A DNA stretch of 57,432 nucleotides from Corallococcus interemptor (GCF_003668875.1 NZ_RAWM01000050.1:1-57432), one strand, 5' to 3'; positions 44,131-53,110 are shown, numbered from the stretch's first letter. Notes: a model not told the origin generated them from the sequence alone. Numbers and translations: made by a program.

Positions 44131-45714
44131 TCAGCGCTCCATGAAGCCGGACGCCGGGACAATCTGGACGGCGTCCGGGCGCACCGGCAGCTTCTGCTGG
44201 ATGATGCGCTCATCCACCTTGAGCACCTCCGGCGGCTTGGGCGACGCGTAGGTGATGGGCGACGGCTCGCCGGACTTCAGCTTCTGCGCCAGCCCCTGCG
44301 CGTCCTCCGTGACGAACACGAACGCCAGCTTCTCCGGTGAGAGCTGCCGGCGCACGGCGGCCTGCACGGACTCCGGCGTCATCGTCTTCAGCGCGTCTCT
44401 GTATCGGTCCAGGAAGTCCGGCGTGCCGTAGTAGAGCGAGTCGATGGCTTGGCCCAGCCGCCGCTGGTCGGTCTGCTCCCACAGGCGCGTGTAGCCCTGG
44501 AGGAAGCCGCGCACCAGGTCGAAGCGCTCCGGGCTGAGCGGCTCGTTCGACATCCGCTCCAGGAAGTACACCGCGCCGCGCGTGGCGAACACGGCGTTGG
44601 CGGGCACCACGGGCCGCAGCCAGATGGACACGTCCTGCTGGGTGCGCACCAGGTTGGTGCGGTTGAAGGTGCCGTTGCCCCGGTCCTCGATGAAGTGCTC
44701 GGCGTAGGCGTAGTCGCCGTAGTTGAGGCCGCGCTTCTCGCGCAGTTCGTTGAAGAGCACGCCGATGAACTGACGGTGCTCGCCCAGGTTGGACAGCGCG
44801 AACGCCACCGGGAAGAAGTCCGGGTCCCCGCGGCGCATCGGCGTGACGAAGCCCATGCTCACGGCGGTGGAGAGCGTGGGCTTCTGGAGGATGAGCGCAC
44901 GCCCCGCGGATGACTTCACCGTGGGCAGCGCCACCCGGGGCGCGCCCTTGGCGGGCAGCCCGCTCAGGCGCGACGTCATGGTCTGCTGGAGGTTCGCGTC
45001 CACCGGGCCGGCCAGCCCGATGACCAGCCGGTCCTGCGTGAAGACGCGGCGCGCGTGCGCCTTCACGTCCTCCAGCGTGAGGGACTGGAGCCCCTGCACG
45101 GTGCCGCCGGTGTAGTGGGCGTACGGGTGCCCCGCGTAGATGAGCGCGTCCAGGCCCACCTTGCCCAGCGTCTCGTCGTCCTCGCTGCGCAGGCCGTTGC
45201 GCACGGCATTGAGCGCGTTGGCGCGCAGGCGCTCGAACTCCGCGGGGTCGAAGCGCGGCTGGAGCAGCGTGTCCGTGAAGAGGATGAGGAACGCGGGCAG
45301 GAAGTCCTGGTGGACGCGGCCGGAGAGGGTGGTCATCTCCTTGTCGGTGACGACCTTGAGCTCGGCGGCCATGGGGTAGAGCGCTTCCAAGAGCTGCGCG
45401 GCGGAAAGCCGCTGCGTGCCGCCCTCCGCCATCAGCTTCGCGGTGAGGGCGGTGAGGCCCTCCTTGCCCTTCGGGTCGTCGATGGAGCCCGTGTGGAACA
45501 CGAGCCGCAGGCTGACGATGGGCGTGTCCGCCCGGGCCTGCACCACCAGGTGCATCGGCGGCGGCTCGTTCAGCGGCACCGCGGGCACGTCGCCCGTTTC
45601 GGTGGGGGGCGGAGGCGGCGGGGGCGGAGGCTCCCCGTGAGGCGGCTTGTGGGCGCAGGCCGCGAGTGACAGCGCGGCGGCCAGGATGAGCGGCACGGTG
45701 GCGCGGGTCTTCAT
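44131..45714 (-). CDS. M16 family peptidase-like protein, zinc motif absent (lipoprotein)
   Basis: The 527-residue protein starts MKTRATVPLILAAALSLAAC, a lipoprotein signal, then a run of prolines. The two M16 halves are recognisable (LRLVFHTGSIDDPKGKEGLT in the first, FVTPMRRGDPDFFPVAFALS and LREKRGLNYGDYAYAEHFI in the second). Where active M16 enzymes have HxxEH this protein has TAKLMAEGG, so it lacks the zinc ligands. It is probably the non-catalytic partner of the gene product directly upstream, as in two-subunit M16B pairs. Its ATG overlaps the stop of that gene (ATGA). Confidence 0.9.
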   Translation of the reverse strand: MKTRATVPLILAAALSLAACAHKPPHGEPPPPPPPPPTETGDVPAVPLNEPPPMHLVVQARADTPIVSLRLVFHTGSIDDPKGKEGLTALTAKLMAEGGTQRLSAAQLLEALYPMAAELKVVTDKEMTTLSGRVHQDFLPAFLILFTDTLLQPRFDPAEFERLRANALNAVRNGLRSEDDETLGKVGLDALIYAGHPYAHYTGGTVQGLQSLTLEDVKAHARRVFTQDRLVIGLAGPVDANLQQTMTSRLSGLPAKGAPRVALPTVKSSAGRALILQKPTLSTAVSMGFVTPMRRGDPDFFPVAFALSNLGEHRQFIGVLFNELREKRGLNYGDYAYAEHFIEDRGNGTFNRTNLVRTQQDVSIWLRPVVPANAVFATRGAVYFLERMSNEPLSPERFDLVRGFLQGYTRLWEQTDQRRLGQAIDSLYYGTPDFLDRYRDALKTMTPESVQAAVRRQLSPEKLAFVFVTEDAQGLAQKLKSGEPSPITYASPKPPEVLKVDERIIQQKLPVRPDAVQIVPASGFMER

Positions 45715-47081
45715 CACGGCGTCCCTCCGGCGGCGACGGCCTTGGGGGTGAGGGTGAGGACGGTGAGGTTGGAGTCCTTGAAGTACTTCCTCGCGAACAG
45801 GGTGAGCTGCTGGGGCGTCACGCTGCCCAGCTGCTTCAGGTAGCTGGCGAGCGCATCCGGGCGGCCCATCACGCCCGCGTAGAGCGCCAGGTCGATGGCC
45901 ACGTCGCGCGGCGTCTCCAGGTCCATCAGCAGGCCGTAGCGCAGGTGGTCCTGGATGGCCCTGAGGCGCACGGGGTCCACCGGGGCGCCCGTCACCGCCG
46001 TCACCTCGCGGCGCAGCACGGCGTCCACGGCGGCGCGGTGCTGTTCGTCCTGCAGGGTGACGTCGATGGGGAAGAGGTACGGGTCGCGGTGGGGCGTGGT
46101 GTAGACGTTGATGGACTCCGCGTACTGCTTCTCCAGCACCAGCTCCTTGTAGGCGGGGCTGGTGTCGCCCGCGAGGTACTCGGCGAGGATGGACTGGATG
46201 GCGGCGTCCGGCGTGTCCGCGCGCGCGGCGGGTGTGTGCCACGCGAGCACGTGGCGCGGCTGCGTGGGCTGCGGCCAGTCCACGTGGACGGAGCGCGGTG
46301 ACGTCTGCTCGGGCTCCGTGGGGATGATGACGCTGGTGGGCTTGCGCTGCCAGCCGCCGTAGGCCTGGGTCACCTGGGCGAGGACCTGCGCGTCGTTGAA
46401 GTCACCGACGATGAAGAGGGTCGTGTTGGAGGGCGTGTACCAGCGCTCGAAGAACGCGCGGCTGTACGCGTACGCCTTGGGCATGGCCTGGATGTCTTCG
46501 TAGAAGCCCAGCGTGGTGTGCTGGTACGTGTGGCGGGTGAAGGCCGTCTTCACCAGGGACTCCTCCAGCTTGAGGTCCGGGCCGGCGGCGTTCTTGTGGT
46601 ACTCGCCCAGGACGGCGAGCGCCTCCGTCTGGAAGGCGGGCTCGGAGTACTCCAGGTTCTGGAAGCGGTCCGCCTCCAGCGCGATGAGCTTCTCCAGGCC
46701 TGCGGAGGGGCCGTACACCTGGTACACGGTGATGTCGTCGGTGGTGAACGCGTTGTCGTCGAAGCCGAAGCCGCCGAGGATGCGCTCGCGCTGGCCCTCC
46801 GGGTTCGCCTTCGTCCCCTTGAACATCATGTGTTCGAAGAAGTGGGCGAAGCCGGTGCGGCCGGGCTCCACCTCGTTGCGCGAGCCCACGCGCACGGCCG
46901 TCACGTACGCGACGATGCCGGGCGAGTTGAACGGCACGCGCACCACGGTGAGCCCGTTGGGCAGCTGCGTGGTTTTCAGCGCGTACGGGAAGAAGCGGGA
47001 GGCGTCTGGAGGCGGCTGCTGTGCGAGTGCCGGCAGCGCCGGCATCAGCATCAGCAGCAGGAGGGGCAACAGGCGGCGCAT
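45714..47081 (-). CDS. M16 family zinc peptidase, catalytic subunit
   Basis: The 455-residue protein has a signal peptide (MRRLLPLLLLMLMPALPALAQ). The inverted zinc motif is intact: GFAHFFEHMMFKGT (HxxEH), with the downstream Glu likely in the TEALAVLGEYHKN helix. The second half carries the substrate-binding M16 fold. It is co-translated with the zinc-less partner at 44131, and the two probably form a periplasmic heterodimer that degrades peptides. Confidence 0.93.
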   Translation of the reverse strand: MRRLLPLLLLMLMPALPALAQQPPPDASRFFPYALKTTQLPNGLTVVRVPFNSPGIVAYVTAVRVGSRNEVEPGRTGFAHFFEHMMFKGTKANPEGQRERILGGFGFDDNAFTTDDITVYQVYGPSAGLEKLIALEADRFQNLEYSEPAFQTEALAVLGEYHKNAAGPDLKLEESLVKTAFTRHTYQHTTLGFYEDIQAMPKAYAYSRAFFERWYTPSNTTLFIVGDFNDAQVLAQVTQAYGGWQRKPTSVIIPTEPEQTSPRSVHVDWPQPTQPRHVLAWHTPAARADTPDAAIQSILAEYLAGDTSPAYKELVLEKQYAESINVYTTPHRDPYLFPIDVTLQDEQHRAAVDAVLRREVTAVTGAPVDPVRLRAIQDHLRYGLLMDLETPRDVAIDLALYAGVMGRPDALASYLKQLGSVTPQQLTLFARKYFKDSNLTVLTLTPKAVAAGGTP

Positions 47082-47188
47082 GCGCGGACCCTTTCGGTGC
47101 TGGGGACGCGCGGGACGTTACGCCGGAGACAGGGCGGGGGTGGGCGGCTTTCTGACGGCGCCTGTCACCTGCGCGCCAGAGCCCGGCC

Positions 47189-48196
47189 TCACAGGGTGAT
47201 GACGATCTTCCCGAAGTGGCCGCCGGACTCCATGTACTGGAGCGCCTCGCGAGCCTGGGCGAAGGGGAACACGCGGTCGATGACGGGCCGGGTCTTCTCC
47301 TGCGACATGGCCTTGAGCATGTCCTCGAACATCTCGCGGCTGCCCACGTAGGTGCTGATGACGCGCAGGCGCCGGGTGCTGGTGGCGGTGGTGTCCGGCT
47401 TGCCGGGGGCGCCGGTGAGCAGACCGATGAGCGCGATGTGGCCGCCCTCCCGGGTGGCCGCGACGGAGCGGGGCAGGGTGCCCGCGCCGCCCACCTCCAG
47501 CACGTGGTCCACGCCCTGGTTGCCGGTGAGGGTGAGGACCTCCTGTTCCCAGTCCGGCGTCTGGCGGTAGTTGATGAGCCCCTGCGCGCCCAGCTGCTTC
47601 GCGCGCTGGAGCTTGTCGTCCTGGCTGGAGGTGATGAGGACGCGGGCCCCGAGGAGGCGGGCGAACTGGAGGGCGAAGATGGACACGCCGCCGGTGCCCT
47701 GCGCGAGCACGGACTGGCCGCGCTTGAGGCCGCCCTGGGGGACGAGCGCGTTCCACGCGGTGACGGCGGCGCAGGGGAGGGTGGAGCCCTCCTCGTAGGA
47801 GAGCCAGTCCGGCAGGTGCACGAGCCCTTCGGCGTCCACGCAGACGTATTCGGCGAGCACGCCGGGGACGCTGCCGCCGAGCGCATGGGCGACGCGCTCC
47901 GGGGTGCGCTCGCCGTCGGTCCAGACCTGGAAGAAGGTGGGGGCGACGCGGTCCCCGGGCTTCACGCGGGACACGCCGGAGCCCACGGCGACGACCTCCC
48001 CGGCGCCGTCGGAGCAGGGGATGAGGGGGAGCTTGAGGCCCGGGTAGGTGCCGCGGGCGATGATGAGGTCGCGGTAGTTGAGGGAGACGGCGTGGATGCG
48101 CACGAGCGCCTGACCGGGGCCCGGTTGGGGCTGGGGCCTCTCCACGAGGGACCAGCTGGAGGCGCCGGTGGGGTGCTGGAGCTCGTACGCCTGCAT
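47189..48196 (-). CDS. NAD(P)-dependent zinc-independent MDR oxidoreductase
   Basis: A medium-chain dehydrogenase/reductase of 335 residues from ATG 48196. The N-terminal GroES-like domain has VSLNYRDLIIARGTYPG and IPCSDGAGEVVAVGSGV. The cofactor domain has VLAQGTGGVSIFALQFARLLGA, a Rossmann motif with G-T-G-G-V. The structural four-cysteine zinc site of classical alcohol dehydrogenases is absent, so this is the quinone-oxidoreductase-like branch. The substrate is unknown. It is divergent from ssrA. Confidence 0.9.
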   Translation of the reverse strand: MQAYELQHPTGASSWSLVERPQPQPGPGQALVRIHAVSLNYRDLIIARGTYPGLKLPLIPCSDGAGEVVAVGSGVSRVKPGDRVAPTFFQVWTDGERTPERVAHALGGSVPGVLAEYVCVDAEGLVHLPDWLSYEEGSTLPCAAVTAWNALVPQGGLKRGQSVLAQGTGGVSIFALQFARLLGARVLITSSQDDKLQRAKQLGAQGLINYRQTPDWEQEVLTLTGNQGVDHVLEVGGAGTLPRSVAATREGGHIALIGLLTGAPGKPDTTATSTRRLRVISTYVGSREMFEDMLKAMSQEKTRPVIDRVFPFAQAREALQYMESGGHFGKIVITL

Positions 48197-48232
48197 GGGG
48201 GGACTCCGGGCGGAAGGGGCCTGACTGGGGGA

Positions 48233-48260
48233 TTGACGGAGGGCGTTCAACGGTTAATGT
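48233..48260 (+). promoter_or_regulatory. Possible promoter of ssrA
   Basis: TTGACG at 48233-48238 is followed after 16 bases by TAATGT at 48255-48260. The -35 box is good and the -10 box is poor. A start near 48268 would give a short 5' precursor to be trimmed to the mature tmRNA end at about 48306. Confidence 0.4.
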
Positions 48261-48305
48261 AGGTCGAGTGCGGAGCAGATGGGGCCGCATGACGTACAGC
48301 GAACC

Positions 48306-48668
48306 GGGGGCGACCTGGCTTCGACGGGGGCAATGACGTTCGAGACGCGTGCCGAGCTTGTTGGGTGCTCGTAAAACTGCCGACAACAACACAAAAGCCA
48401 ACGACAACGTTGAGCTCGCGCTGGCTGCCTAACTAGCAGTCTCTAGTGCGCGGTCCCCCTGCTCTCGGTCCGTGGGGTAGGGATGGGCCGTCATAATGCG
48501 GACTGGCTGCCAAGGGTGCCTGGGCCCGAGGCGGCGAGATCTTTCCAGGACCGGCATCAGGTATCCCGTCCGTGGGAGCCCTGGTGACGTAGCAAACCGC
48601 GGACTACGCACGTAGGGTCGAAGAGCCGACGGCTTTCGGACGAGGGTTCGATTCCCTCCGCCTCCACA
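48306..48668 (+). ncRNA. ssrA: tmRNA (transfer-messenger RNA)
   Basis: The RNA starts GGGGGCGACCTGGCTTCGAC and ends in a T-arm (GAGGGTTCGATTCCCTC) and CGCCTCCA. The 5' GGGGGCG pairs with the 3' CGCCTCC to form the acceptor stem, with one G-U. The tag reading frame runs 48397-48429 and encodes ANDNVELALAA, followed by TAA. This is a normal one-piece tmRNA of about 360 bases that rescues stalled ribosomes with SmpB. The last bases encode only ACA after the stem, so part of the CCA tail must be added after transcription. The 3' end doubles as an integration site. Confidence 0.96.
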
Positions 48669-48670
48669 GT
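48644..48670 (+). other. Attachment-site core, copy 1 (in ssrA)
   Basis: A 27-base sequence beginning GGGTTCGATTCCCTCCGCCT and ending CCACAGT. It spans the tmRNA T-loop and acceptor end. Identical 27-base copies occur at 51305 and 53131. Tyrosine integrases commonly use tRNA and tmRNA 3' ends, so this is a likely att core. Confidence 0.85.
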
Positions 48671-48675
48671 GAAAG

Positions 48676-48714
48676 AGCCTGGCAATCCAGTACGGGTTGC
48701 CAGGCTTTTTCTTT
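48676..48714 (+). terminator. Intrinsic terminator of ssrA
   Basis: AGCCTGGCAA (48676-48685) pairs with TTGCCAGGCT (48697-48706), followed by TTTTTCTTT. This is a textbook strong intrinsic terminator, 8 bases after the tmRNA end. Confidence 0.93.
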
Positions 48715-48725
48715 GGTGCGGGTGG

Positions 48726-49265
48726 TCACCTGGGCTTTCCCAGGGCTTCGTGAGCGATCTCCAGTTCCCGGGCAACATCGGGACTCCAATCCCCCCGTGC
48801 CCGGAATGCGTCAAGCGCCTCACGTGACTCCGGGCCTCCCACGCAACCCAGCGTGGAGACCAGCTTGATCAGCTCCGGCACCTCCAGGGTGGGGTGTCGA
48901 AGCTGGGACTTCGCGAGCGCGGCAACTGTGTGTGCCGCCGCCGGGTCCGCCAGCAGCGCCAGCGCATCCAGGAGCACGCCCCAGAGCCTGGGCCGTGCGA
49001 ATTGCTGGCAGAGGTGGTCGACGACGCCGGGGTTCTCTCCCAACTCCACCAAGAGGTCAGCCGCGGTGCCCTCGAAGTCCTCACGAGAGAGGTTCACTGG
49101 CAGCTCGGGGCGAGCCTCCACCGCATCCAGGATGGCGGAGGCGGCGGTCCGCGGCTCGCCCTCCAGCAACTCGTCTCGCAGCCTGCTCAACACGTCATCC
49201 GTTCCCTGTGGGCCACGCGGACCCGCAAGGGACATCAATCGTCGTGCGACGTCGGGGGTTCTCAA
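48726..49265 (-). CDS. HEAT-repeat-like protein, possible immunity partner
   Basis: The 179-residue acidic helical protein contains HEAT/ARM-like units (LWGVLLDALALLADPAAAHT, ELIKLVSTLGCVGGPESREA). It has no signal peptide and no cysteine cluster. The start is a TTG at 49265 with AAGGG about 7 bases upstream; no in-frame ATG has a ribosome binding site until 49235. It begins 4 bases after the stop of the DUF4157 gene, so the two are translated together. A small helical partner directly behind a putative effector is typical of immunity genes, but this function is inferred from position only. Confidence 0.7.
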   Translation of the reverse strand: MRTPDVARRLMSLAGPRGPQGTDDVLSRLRDELLEGEPRTAASAILDAVEARPELPVNLSREDFEGTAADLLVELGENPGVVDHLCQQFARPRLWGVLLDALALLADPAAAHTVAALAKSQLRHPTLEVPELIKLVSTLGCVGGPESREALDAFRARGDWSPDVARELEIAHEALGKPR

Positions 49266-49269
49266 CCCA

Positions 49270-51081
49270 TCACCCTTGGATCTGCCCGCGGTGGTGGACC
49301 ACGAGGCGGTAGATGTAGCGGGTGGTGGAGGATCCGACCCAGTAACCGATGCCGCCGCTCACGAGCATGCCCACTCCATGCCCGGCCCATGCCCAGGGCC
49401 CGGCGACGTCCGCGGGTGTCCAGAACGCGGAGAAGGCCGCTGACGCGGCGGCGGCACCAGCCCAGCCTGAGAGGCTGACGAGGGCCGCTTCGAGGTGGTC
49501 CTCCGCGATGATGATCTCCAAAGCATCGACTGCGATTGCTACGACGATGAGAATCTTTCCTCCAACGCGGAACACCTGCCGGACGCGGCCCGCCAGACGC
49601 AGGCTGCGCGCCAGTTCCTCGGCGGATTGCTCCAGGGCTGGAACGACTGTTGCCTGTGCCGAGGAACGGAGGGCCTTCAGCAGGGGCTTCAATCCATCAC
49701 GGAGCCGAATCTTCGCGGCCTGGGCAATGACCGTGAATCGGCCTGGACTGGCTGAGAAGCGGCCTCCCTCCACGAGGTTGACCTCACCAACGCCGGACTT
49801 GGAGGCTCGCACTTGCGCGGCAACCCGTTCCCACATGCTGCGCTCGGCCAGCCCACGAAGCTGGCGGGCGACACGCTCGGCGAGCGTCTTGCTGAGCTGG
49901 GGGGGAGCGTCACGTCCTGTGCGAACCCGGAAGCGCTCGCGGACTTGTGCCTCGACCTCCGGACGCGCACGCGCTTCTTCCTCGGCGAAGATCAGATCAA
50001 GCTGTGCCTGCTCGAAGCGAATGGCCCCCTCGGTATTGACGAGTTCTGCCTGGACGGGGATGGAGTTCGCCGAGCCCACGCCGGTATGTGGACTGCCCTC
50101 CGTCACGAACCATGAGCAGCCGCCCACGCCCAGCTCCGGTCGGAATGGAGGCTGGCCACGGGTGACGTTCTCCAGGATGGCCACCGCCACCTCGGGAGTG
50201 ACCAGGGCATTTCCGCCAACTCCTCGGGGAATGGCGAATGGCAGGCCTATGCCAAAGCTGTAGTCGGAGTCTCGGTCCCGAATCTGGGCGAGCAACTCGG
50301 CGTATCGCCGAGTGTCTCCGGCCTGTTGCGCGCTCTCCAAGGCAGGACCCAGCTCGTCATCTCGTAGCTCGGCGACGGGCGCGTTCCGTTGACGCGTCTC
50401 GGACAATTCCTCCGCCGTGGGGGGAACGCCTCCAGGAAGCGACTCTCCAGCGTCAAAGACCCCCGCATCCGCCATCTCCGCGTCATGCACATCCTGCGCG
50501 TAGAGGCCCTCCGAAGCAGCAACGCGGATGTCTGGCGCGACACTTCCATGCGCCAAGGCCCTGACGACCTGGTTCGCCTCCTGCTCCGCCGGAGCTCCAC
50601 TGGGGCTCAAGCGGGTGCGTTCTGTCGAGGGCGCACGACCTTGTTGCTGCACGACATGGGTGAGCTCGTGCGCGAGAAGATGGCGCCCGGAGGTTGTGTT
50701 GGGGGCATACCGGCCTTCACCGAAGACAATGTCGTATCCGGATGTAAAAGCCTTGGCATGGAGGGCACGAGCGGCGAAGTGAGCGTCAGGGCCGGTGTGA
50801 ATGCGGACCCTGGAGAAGTCGCTGCCCAGGCGCTCCTCGAAGTAGGCACGCACCGGAGCGGACAGGGGCACGCCGGCTCCTGCTGAAGCCCGAGGCGTAG
50901 CGGCAGGAGGAAACAGGGGGATGCGGCTGAAATCGAAGCCCGAGGGGAGGCTTGACGGTGGCGCCTGTTCCTCCGGTGCTTTCGATGAAGCGGTGGAGAA
51001 CGTGCGGCGCCGAAAGAAGCCGTCGACCGCCTTCCGCTCATCCCGAACAGGAAGATCGCCACGCCGGACGCGCTCATGCAT
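49270..51081 (-). CDS. DUF4157 domain protein with HExxH motif, putative effector
   Basis: The 603-residue protein begins [17 protein letters not shown] after a strong GGGGGGAAG site; longer frames run into the tmRNA-derived repeat and are not real. Residues about 85-160 are DUF4157 ([37 protein letters not shown], then [13 protein letters not shown] with HExxH). This domain is common in proteins linked to contractile injection systems and polymorphic toxins. The middle (about 250-420) is of unknown type. A hydrophobic Gly/Ala-rich stretch near 500-580 ([34 protein letters not shown]) could insert into membranes. With the HEAT-like gene behind it, an effector-immunity pair is plausible but unproven. 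Confidence 0.8.
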   Translation of the reverse strand: MHERVRRGDLPVRDERKAVDGFFRRRTFSTASSKAPEEQAPPSSLPSGFDFSRIPLFPPAATPRASAGAGVPLSAPVRAYFEERLGSDFSRVRIHTGPDAHFAARALHAKAFTSGYDIVFGEGRYAPNTTSGRHLLAHELTHVVQQQGRAPSTERTRLSPSGAPAEQEANQVVRALAHGSVAPDIRVAASEGLYAQDVHDAEMADAGVFDAGESLPGGVPPTAEELSETRQRNAPVAELRDDELGPALESAQQAGDTRRYAELLAQIRDRDSDYSFGIGLPFAIPRGVGGNALVTPEVAVAILENVTRGQPPFRPELGVGGCSWFVTEGSPHTGVGSANSIPVQAELVNTEGAIRFEQAQLDLIFAEEEARARPEVEAQVRERFRVRTGRDAPPQLSKTLAERVARQLRGLAERSMWERVAAQVRASKSGVGEVNLVEGGRFSASPGRFTVIAQAAKIRLRDGLKPLLKALRSSAQATVVPALEQSAEELARSLRLAGRVRQVFRVGGKILIVVAIAVDALEIIIAEDHLEAALVSLSGWAGAAAASAAFSAFWTPADVAGPWAWAGHGVGMLVSGGIGYWVGSSTTRYIYRLVVHHRGQIQG

Positions 51082-51181
51082 GTTCTTCCCCCCTCGCAGT
51101 GGGTCCTTCCGCTGCGATTGTCGTTCAGGTTCAGTTGGTTGGGCAATCTTGCCCCCCGGACTGAGGGCATGGCGAGCTTCG

Positions 51182-51191
51182 TTGACGTCAA
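51182..51191. promoter_or_regulatory. Palindrome TTGACGTCAA upstream of the DUF4157 gene
   Basis: A perfect 10-base palindrome about 100 bases upstream of the minus-strand start at 51081. It could be a regulator site or part of a promoter; the surrounding 210 bases hold no gene. Confidence 0.25.
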
Positions 51192-51293
51192 GGTGCAAGC
51201 ATTCGAAAGCGCTGCCTCCGCAGCAGCTTCGGCGCGGGATGGCATGGGGTATCGCCCGGAATCCCGGTCCTACAGTTGAAGTTTGAACCGCGC

Positions 51294-51377
51294 CTTTCGG
51301 GCGAGGGTTCGATTCCCTCCGCCTCCACAGTGGAAGAGCCTGGCAATCCAGTACGGGTTGCCAGGCTTTTTCTTTGG
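51294..51377 (+). repeat. 84-bp repeat, copy 2: partial tmRNA end plus terminator
   Basis: A near-perfect duplicate of 48633-48716, including the hairpin and T-run (terminator at about 51336-51375). The rest of the tmRNA is not duplicated, so this copy is a remnant created by integration. It provides a terminator between the divergent cargo genes on either side. Confidence 0.95.
51305..51331 (+). other. Attachment-site core, copy 2
   Basis: An identical 27-base copy of the tmRNA 3' end, 2661 bases from copy 1. It separates the DUF4157 segment from the lipoprotein segment. Confidence 0.85.
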
Positions 51378-51485
51378 GAGAGAGCCCTCGTGAGCTTCGT
51401 GAACGTCTGGAGCCGTGAAGGTGGATACAGCCGTGCACGGCTATCGGGGTCCTCCCACCCGCGTCCCTTATGGCAGAGTGCGGCC

Positions 51486-51992
51486 ATGACCCGCTCTTCT
51501 TCTTTCGCAGTCTTCGCGGCGCTGAGTCTGGTGTTGGTGTCCACGGCGTGCACGGCCCCGGATCACGCCCAGGACGAGCAGCACCTCCGCCAGTTGGTGA
51601 AGGCGCAGACCGAGGCATGGAACGTCCACGACGCGACGGCATGGACACGGGACTTCACGGACGACGCTGAGTTCATCAACATCGTCGGCACGGTGTTCCA
51701 GGGCCGCTCGGAAATCGAGACGCGCCACGCCGCCATCTTCGCGAGCATCTTCAAGACCAGCCACGCCGAGGTCACCGTGCGAAAGATCCACTTCCCCAGC
51801 GATGACATCGCCGTGGTGGACACGATGCACGAGGTCACCGGCCACACGGGCCTCCCCCCGGGCGTGCAGAACACCGAGGAGGGGCTGCTGCGTACGCAGA
51901 TGAGGTATGTGCTGAAGCGCACCCAGAAGCAGTGGCGCATCGTCTCTGGCCAGAATACCGACGTGAAGCCGGCCCCCAGGCCTGTGCCGTAG
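51486..51992 (+). CDS. SnoaL/DUF4440-like (SgcJ/EcaC-type) lipoprotein
   Basis: The 168-residue protein starts [20 protein letters not shown] then AC, a lipoprotein signal with lipobox VSTAC. The mature domain resembles the NTF2-like SgcJ/EcaC group: [40 protein letters not shown], ending [14 protein letters not shown]. Members bind small molecules or catalyse isomerase-type reactions; the substrate here is unknown. It is the first cargo gene after att copy 2. Confidence 0.83.
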   Translation: MTRSSSFAVFAALSLVLVSTACTAPDHAQDEQHLRQLVKAQTEAWNVHDATAWTRDFTDDAEFINIVGTVFQGRSEIETRHAAIFASIFKTSHAEVTVRKIHFPSDDIAVVDTMHEVTGHTGLPPGVQNTEEGLLRTQMRYVLKRTQKQWRIVSGQNTDVKPAPRPVP

Positions 51993-52081
51993 ACGGCCGA
52001 TGCAGGGCTTCTGCTCGCCCAGGGTGCACGCGGACGAGACGCACGGGCTCCTCTTGGAGAGGGGGCCAGGGACGAACAGGT

Positions 52082-52519
52082 ATGACTGACGGCACACGAC
52101 CCATTCTCATTGAGGGCTACACAGCCGCGGAGGTGCTCCGCATGGCGGATCAGGAGCTTTCATCCTTCGCGCTGACGGGCGAGCCCGTTGTCATCCGCAT
52201 CGGGTCCGCGGAGCTGCTCGGCTGCTTCCGGCTTCAGTCCGACACGCTCATTGTGGAGCTGGCTCACATCGAGAGTGGAGGGGAAGGTGTCCTCCCCACC
52301 TTCTGGAACCTGGTGCGCCGGCTCGCCAGAGCAAGGGGCGTCGGCAGCATCGAATGGGTCGTCCATGCGGTGAGGTGCGCCCGCCCCAACCTCAAGCTAC
52401 GGCGAGTCCTCGAAAGACGCGGCTTCGTCGTCCGGATACTGCCCGGCATCGGCGAGGCCTACTTCCTTCTCGACGTGCTCCCGGCCCTCAGTACCACTGA
52501 CTCACAGGCCCAACGGTAG
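52082..52519 (+). CDS. Hypothetical protein, island cargo
   Basis: The 145-residue protein MTDGTRPILIEGYTAAEVLR has no signal peptide or membrane segment. It mixes strands and helices (VVIRIGSAELLGCFRLQSD, then LIVELAHIESGGEG, and LKLRRVLERRGFVVR near the end). The end pattern, a strand-helix with an RRGFVVR-type segment, faintly resembles a GNAT-like fold, but no acetyl-CoA motif (Q/RxxGxG/A) is seen. The ribosome binding site is weak. No function can be named. Confidence 0.65.
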   Translation: MTDGTRPILIEGYTAAEVLRMADQELSSFALTGEPVVIRIGSAELLGCFRLQSDTLIVELAHIESGGEGVLPTFWNLVRRLARARGVGSIEWVVHAVRCARPNLKLRRVLERRGFVVRILPGIGEAYFLLDVLPALSTTDSQAQR

Positions 52520-52684
52520 GCGCTCACCCGCCTCGAACTCCTCGACCAACGCCAGAGCCACTTGGGCGCCCAGAGCGCAGCCGCCATGTTGAGTCCGAAT
52601 GTCCTTGAATGTTGCTTGCCATTTATTGGAGGGTCTTGAAGAATGGCAATTGTCTCGGAGCCATCTTCCAAGGAATGACATTCA

Positions 52685-53110
52685 ATGATTAGGCAATTCG
52701 TCTTCGCGGCCCTCTCGGGTCTCTGCCTCACGGCCTGTGGCGGCGCCATGGATGAGCAGGCGGAGCTGTCGGCCCAGAAGGCGGCCGTCCTCTCCTCGAC
52801 GGATCCGTTGGTGGGGAAGTGGTGCCACGCGACCTGGCCTGGCTGCTTCACCATCAACACCAGTGGCTCCGCATTCATGTCGAACAACGGAGACGGCTGC
52901 TGGCTGGAGGGGGATGAGGTGTTCTCGGGACTGGCCCCTGGCTCCACTCCCGGGACCTACACTGGGACGCGCATTCACCGCGGGAGGGGAGTCTGCGCAA
53001 GTCCTCCGCCGTATCCGCTGCCGACTTCTACGACCATCACGATGACGGGGTCCAATTCCTTCTCGGAAGTCTCCGGGAGCTTCACGGCGAGCTGGGTCCG
53101 CTCGCCCTGA
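52685..53110 (+). CDS. Small lipoprotein, island cargo
   Basis: The 141-residue protein starts MIRQFVFAALSGLCLTACGG, a lipoprotein signal with lipobox LTAC. The mature part has four further cysteines (WCHATWPGC, GDGCWLEGDE, GVCASPP) and a Thr/Ser-rich end, suggesting a disulfide-bonded secreted domain. The 165 bases upstream are clearly more AT-rich than the surroundings, in line with foreign origin. AAGGA lies about 9 bases before the ATG. Confidence 0.72.
   Translation: MIRQFVFAALSGLCLTACGGAMDEQAELSAQKAAVLSSTDPLVGKWCHATWPGCFTINTSGSAFMSNNGDGCWLEGDEVFSGLAPGSTPGTYTGTRIHRGRGVCASPPPYPLPTSTTITMTGSNSFSEVSGSFTASWVRSP

Larger units (their letters stand above)
48633..48716 (+). repeat. 84-bp repeat, copy 1: tmRNA 3' end plus terminator
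   Basis: This segment recurs at 51294-51377 with only two visible mismatches. It includes the T-arm, acceptor 3' strand, and the downstream intrinsic terminator. It marks one edge of the first inserted segment. Confidence 0.95.

Noticed and set aside
48429-48611. 60-residue minus-strand ORF
   Set aside because: It lies entirely within the tmRNA gene.
48604-48823. Short minus-strand proteins containing [10 protein letters not shown]
   Set aside because: These are translations of the tmRNA T-arm and terminator, a well-known false annotation type. The same artefact extends the DUF4157 frame upstream past 51081.
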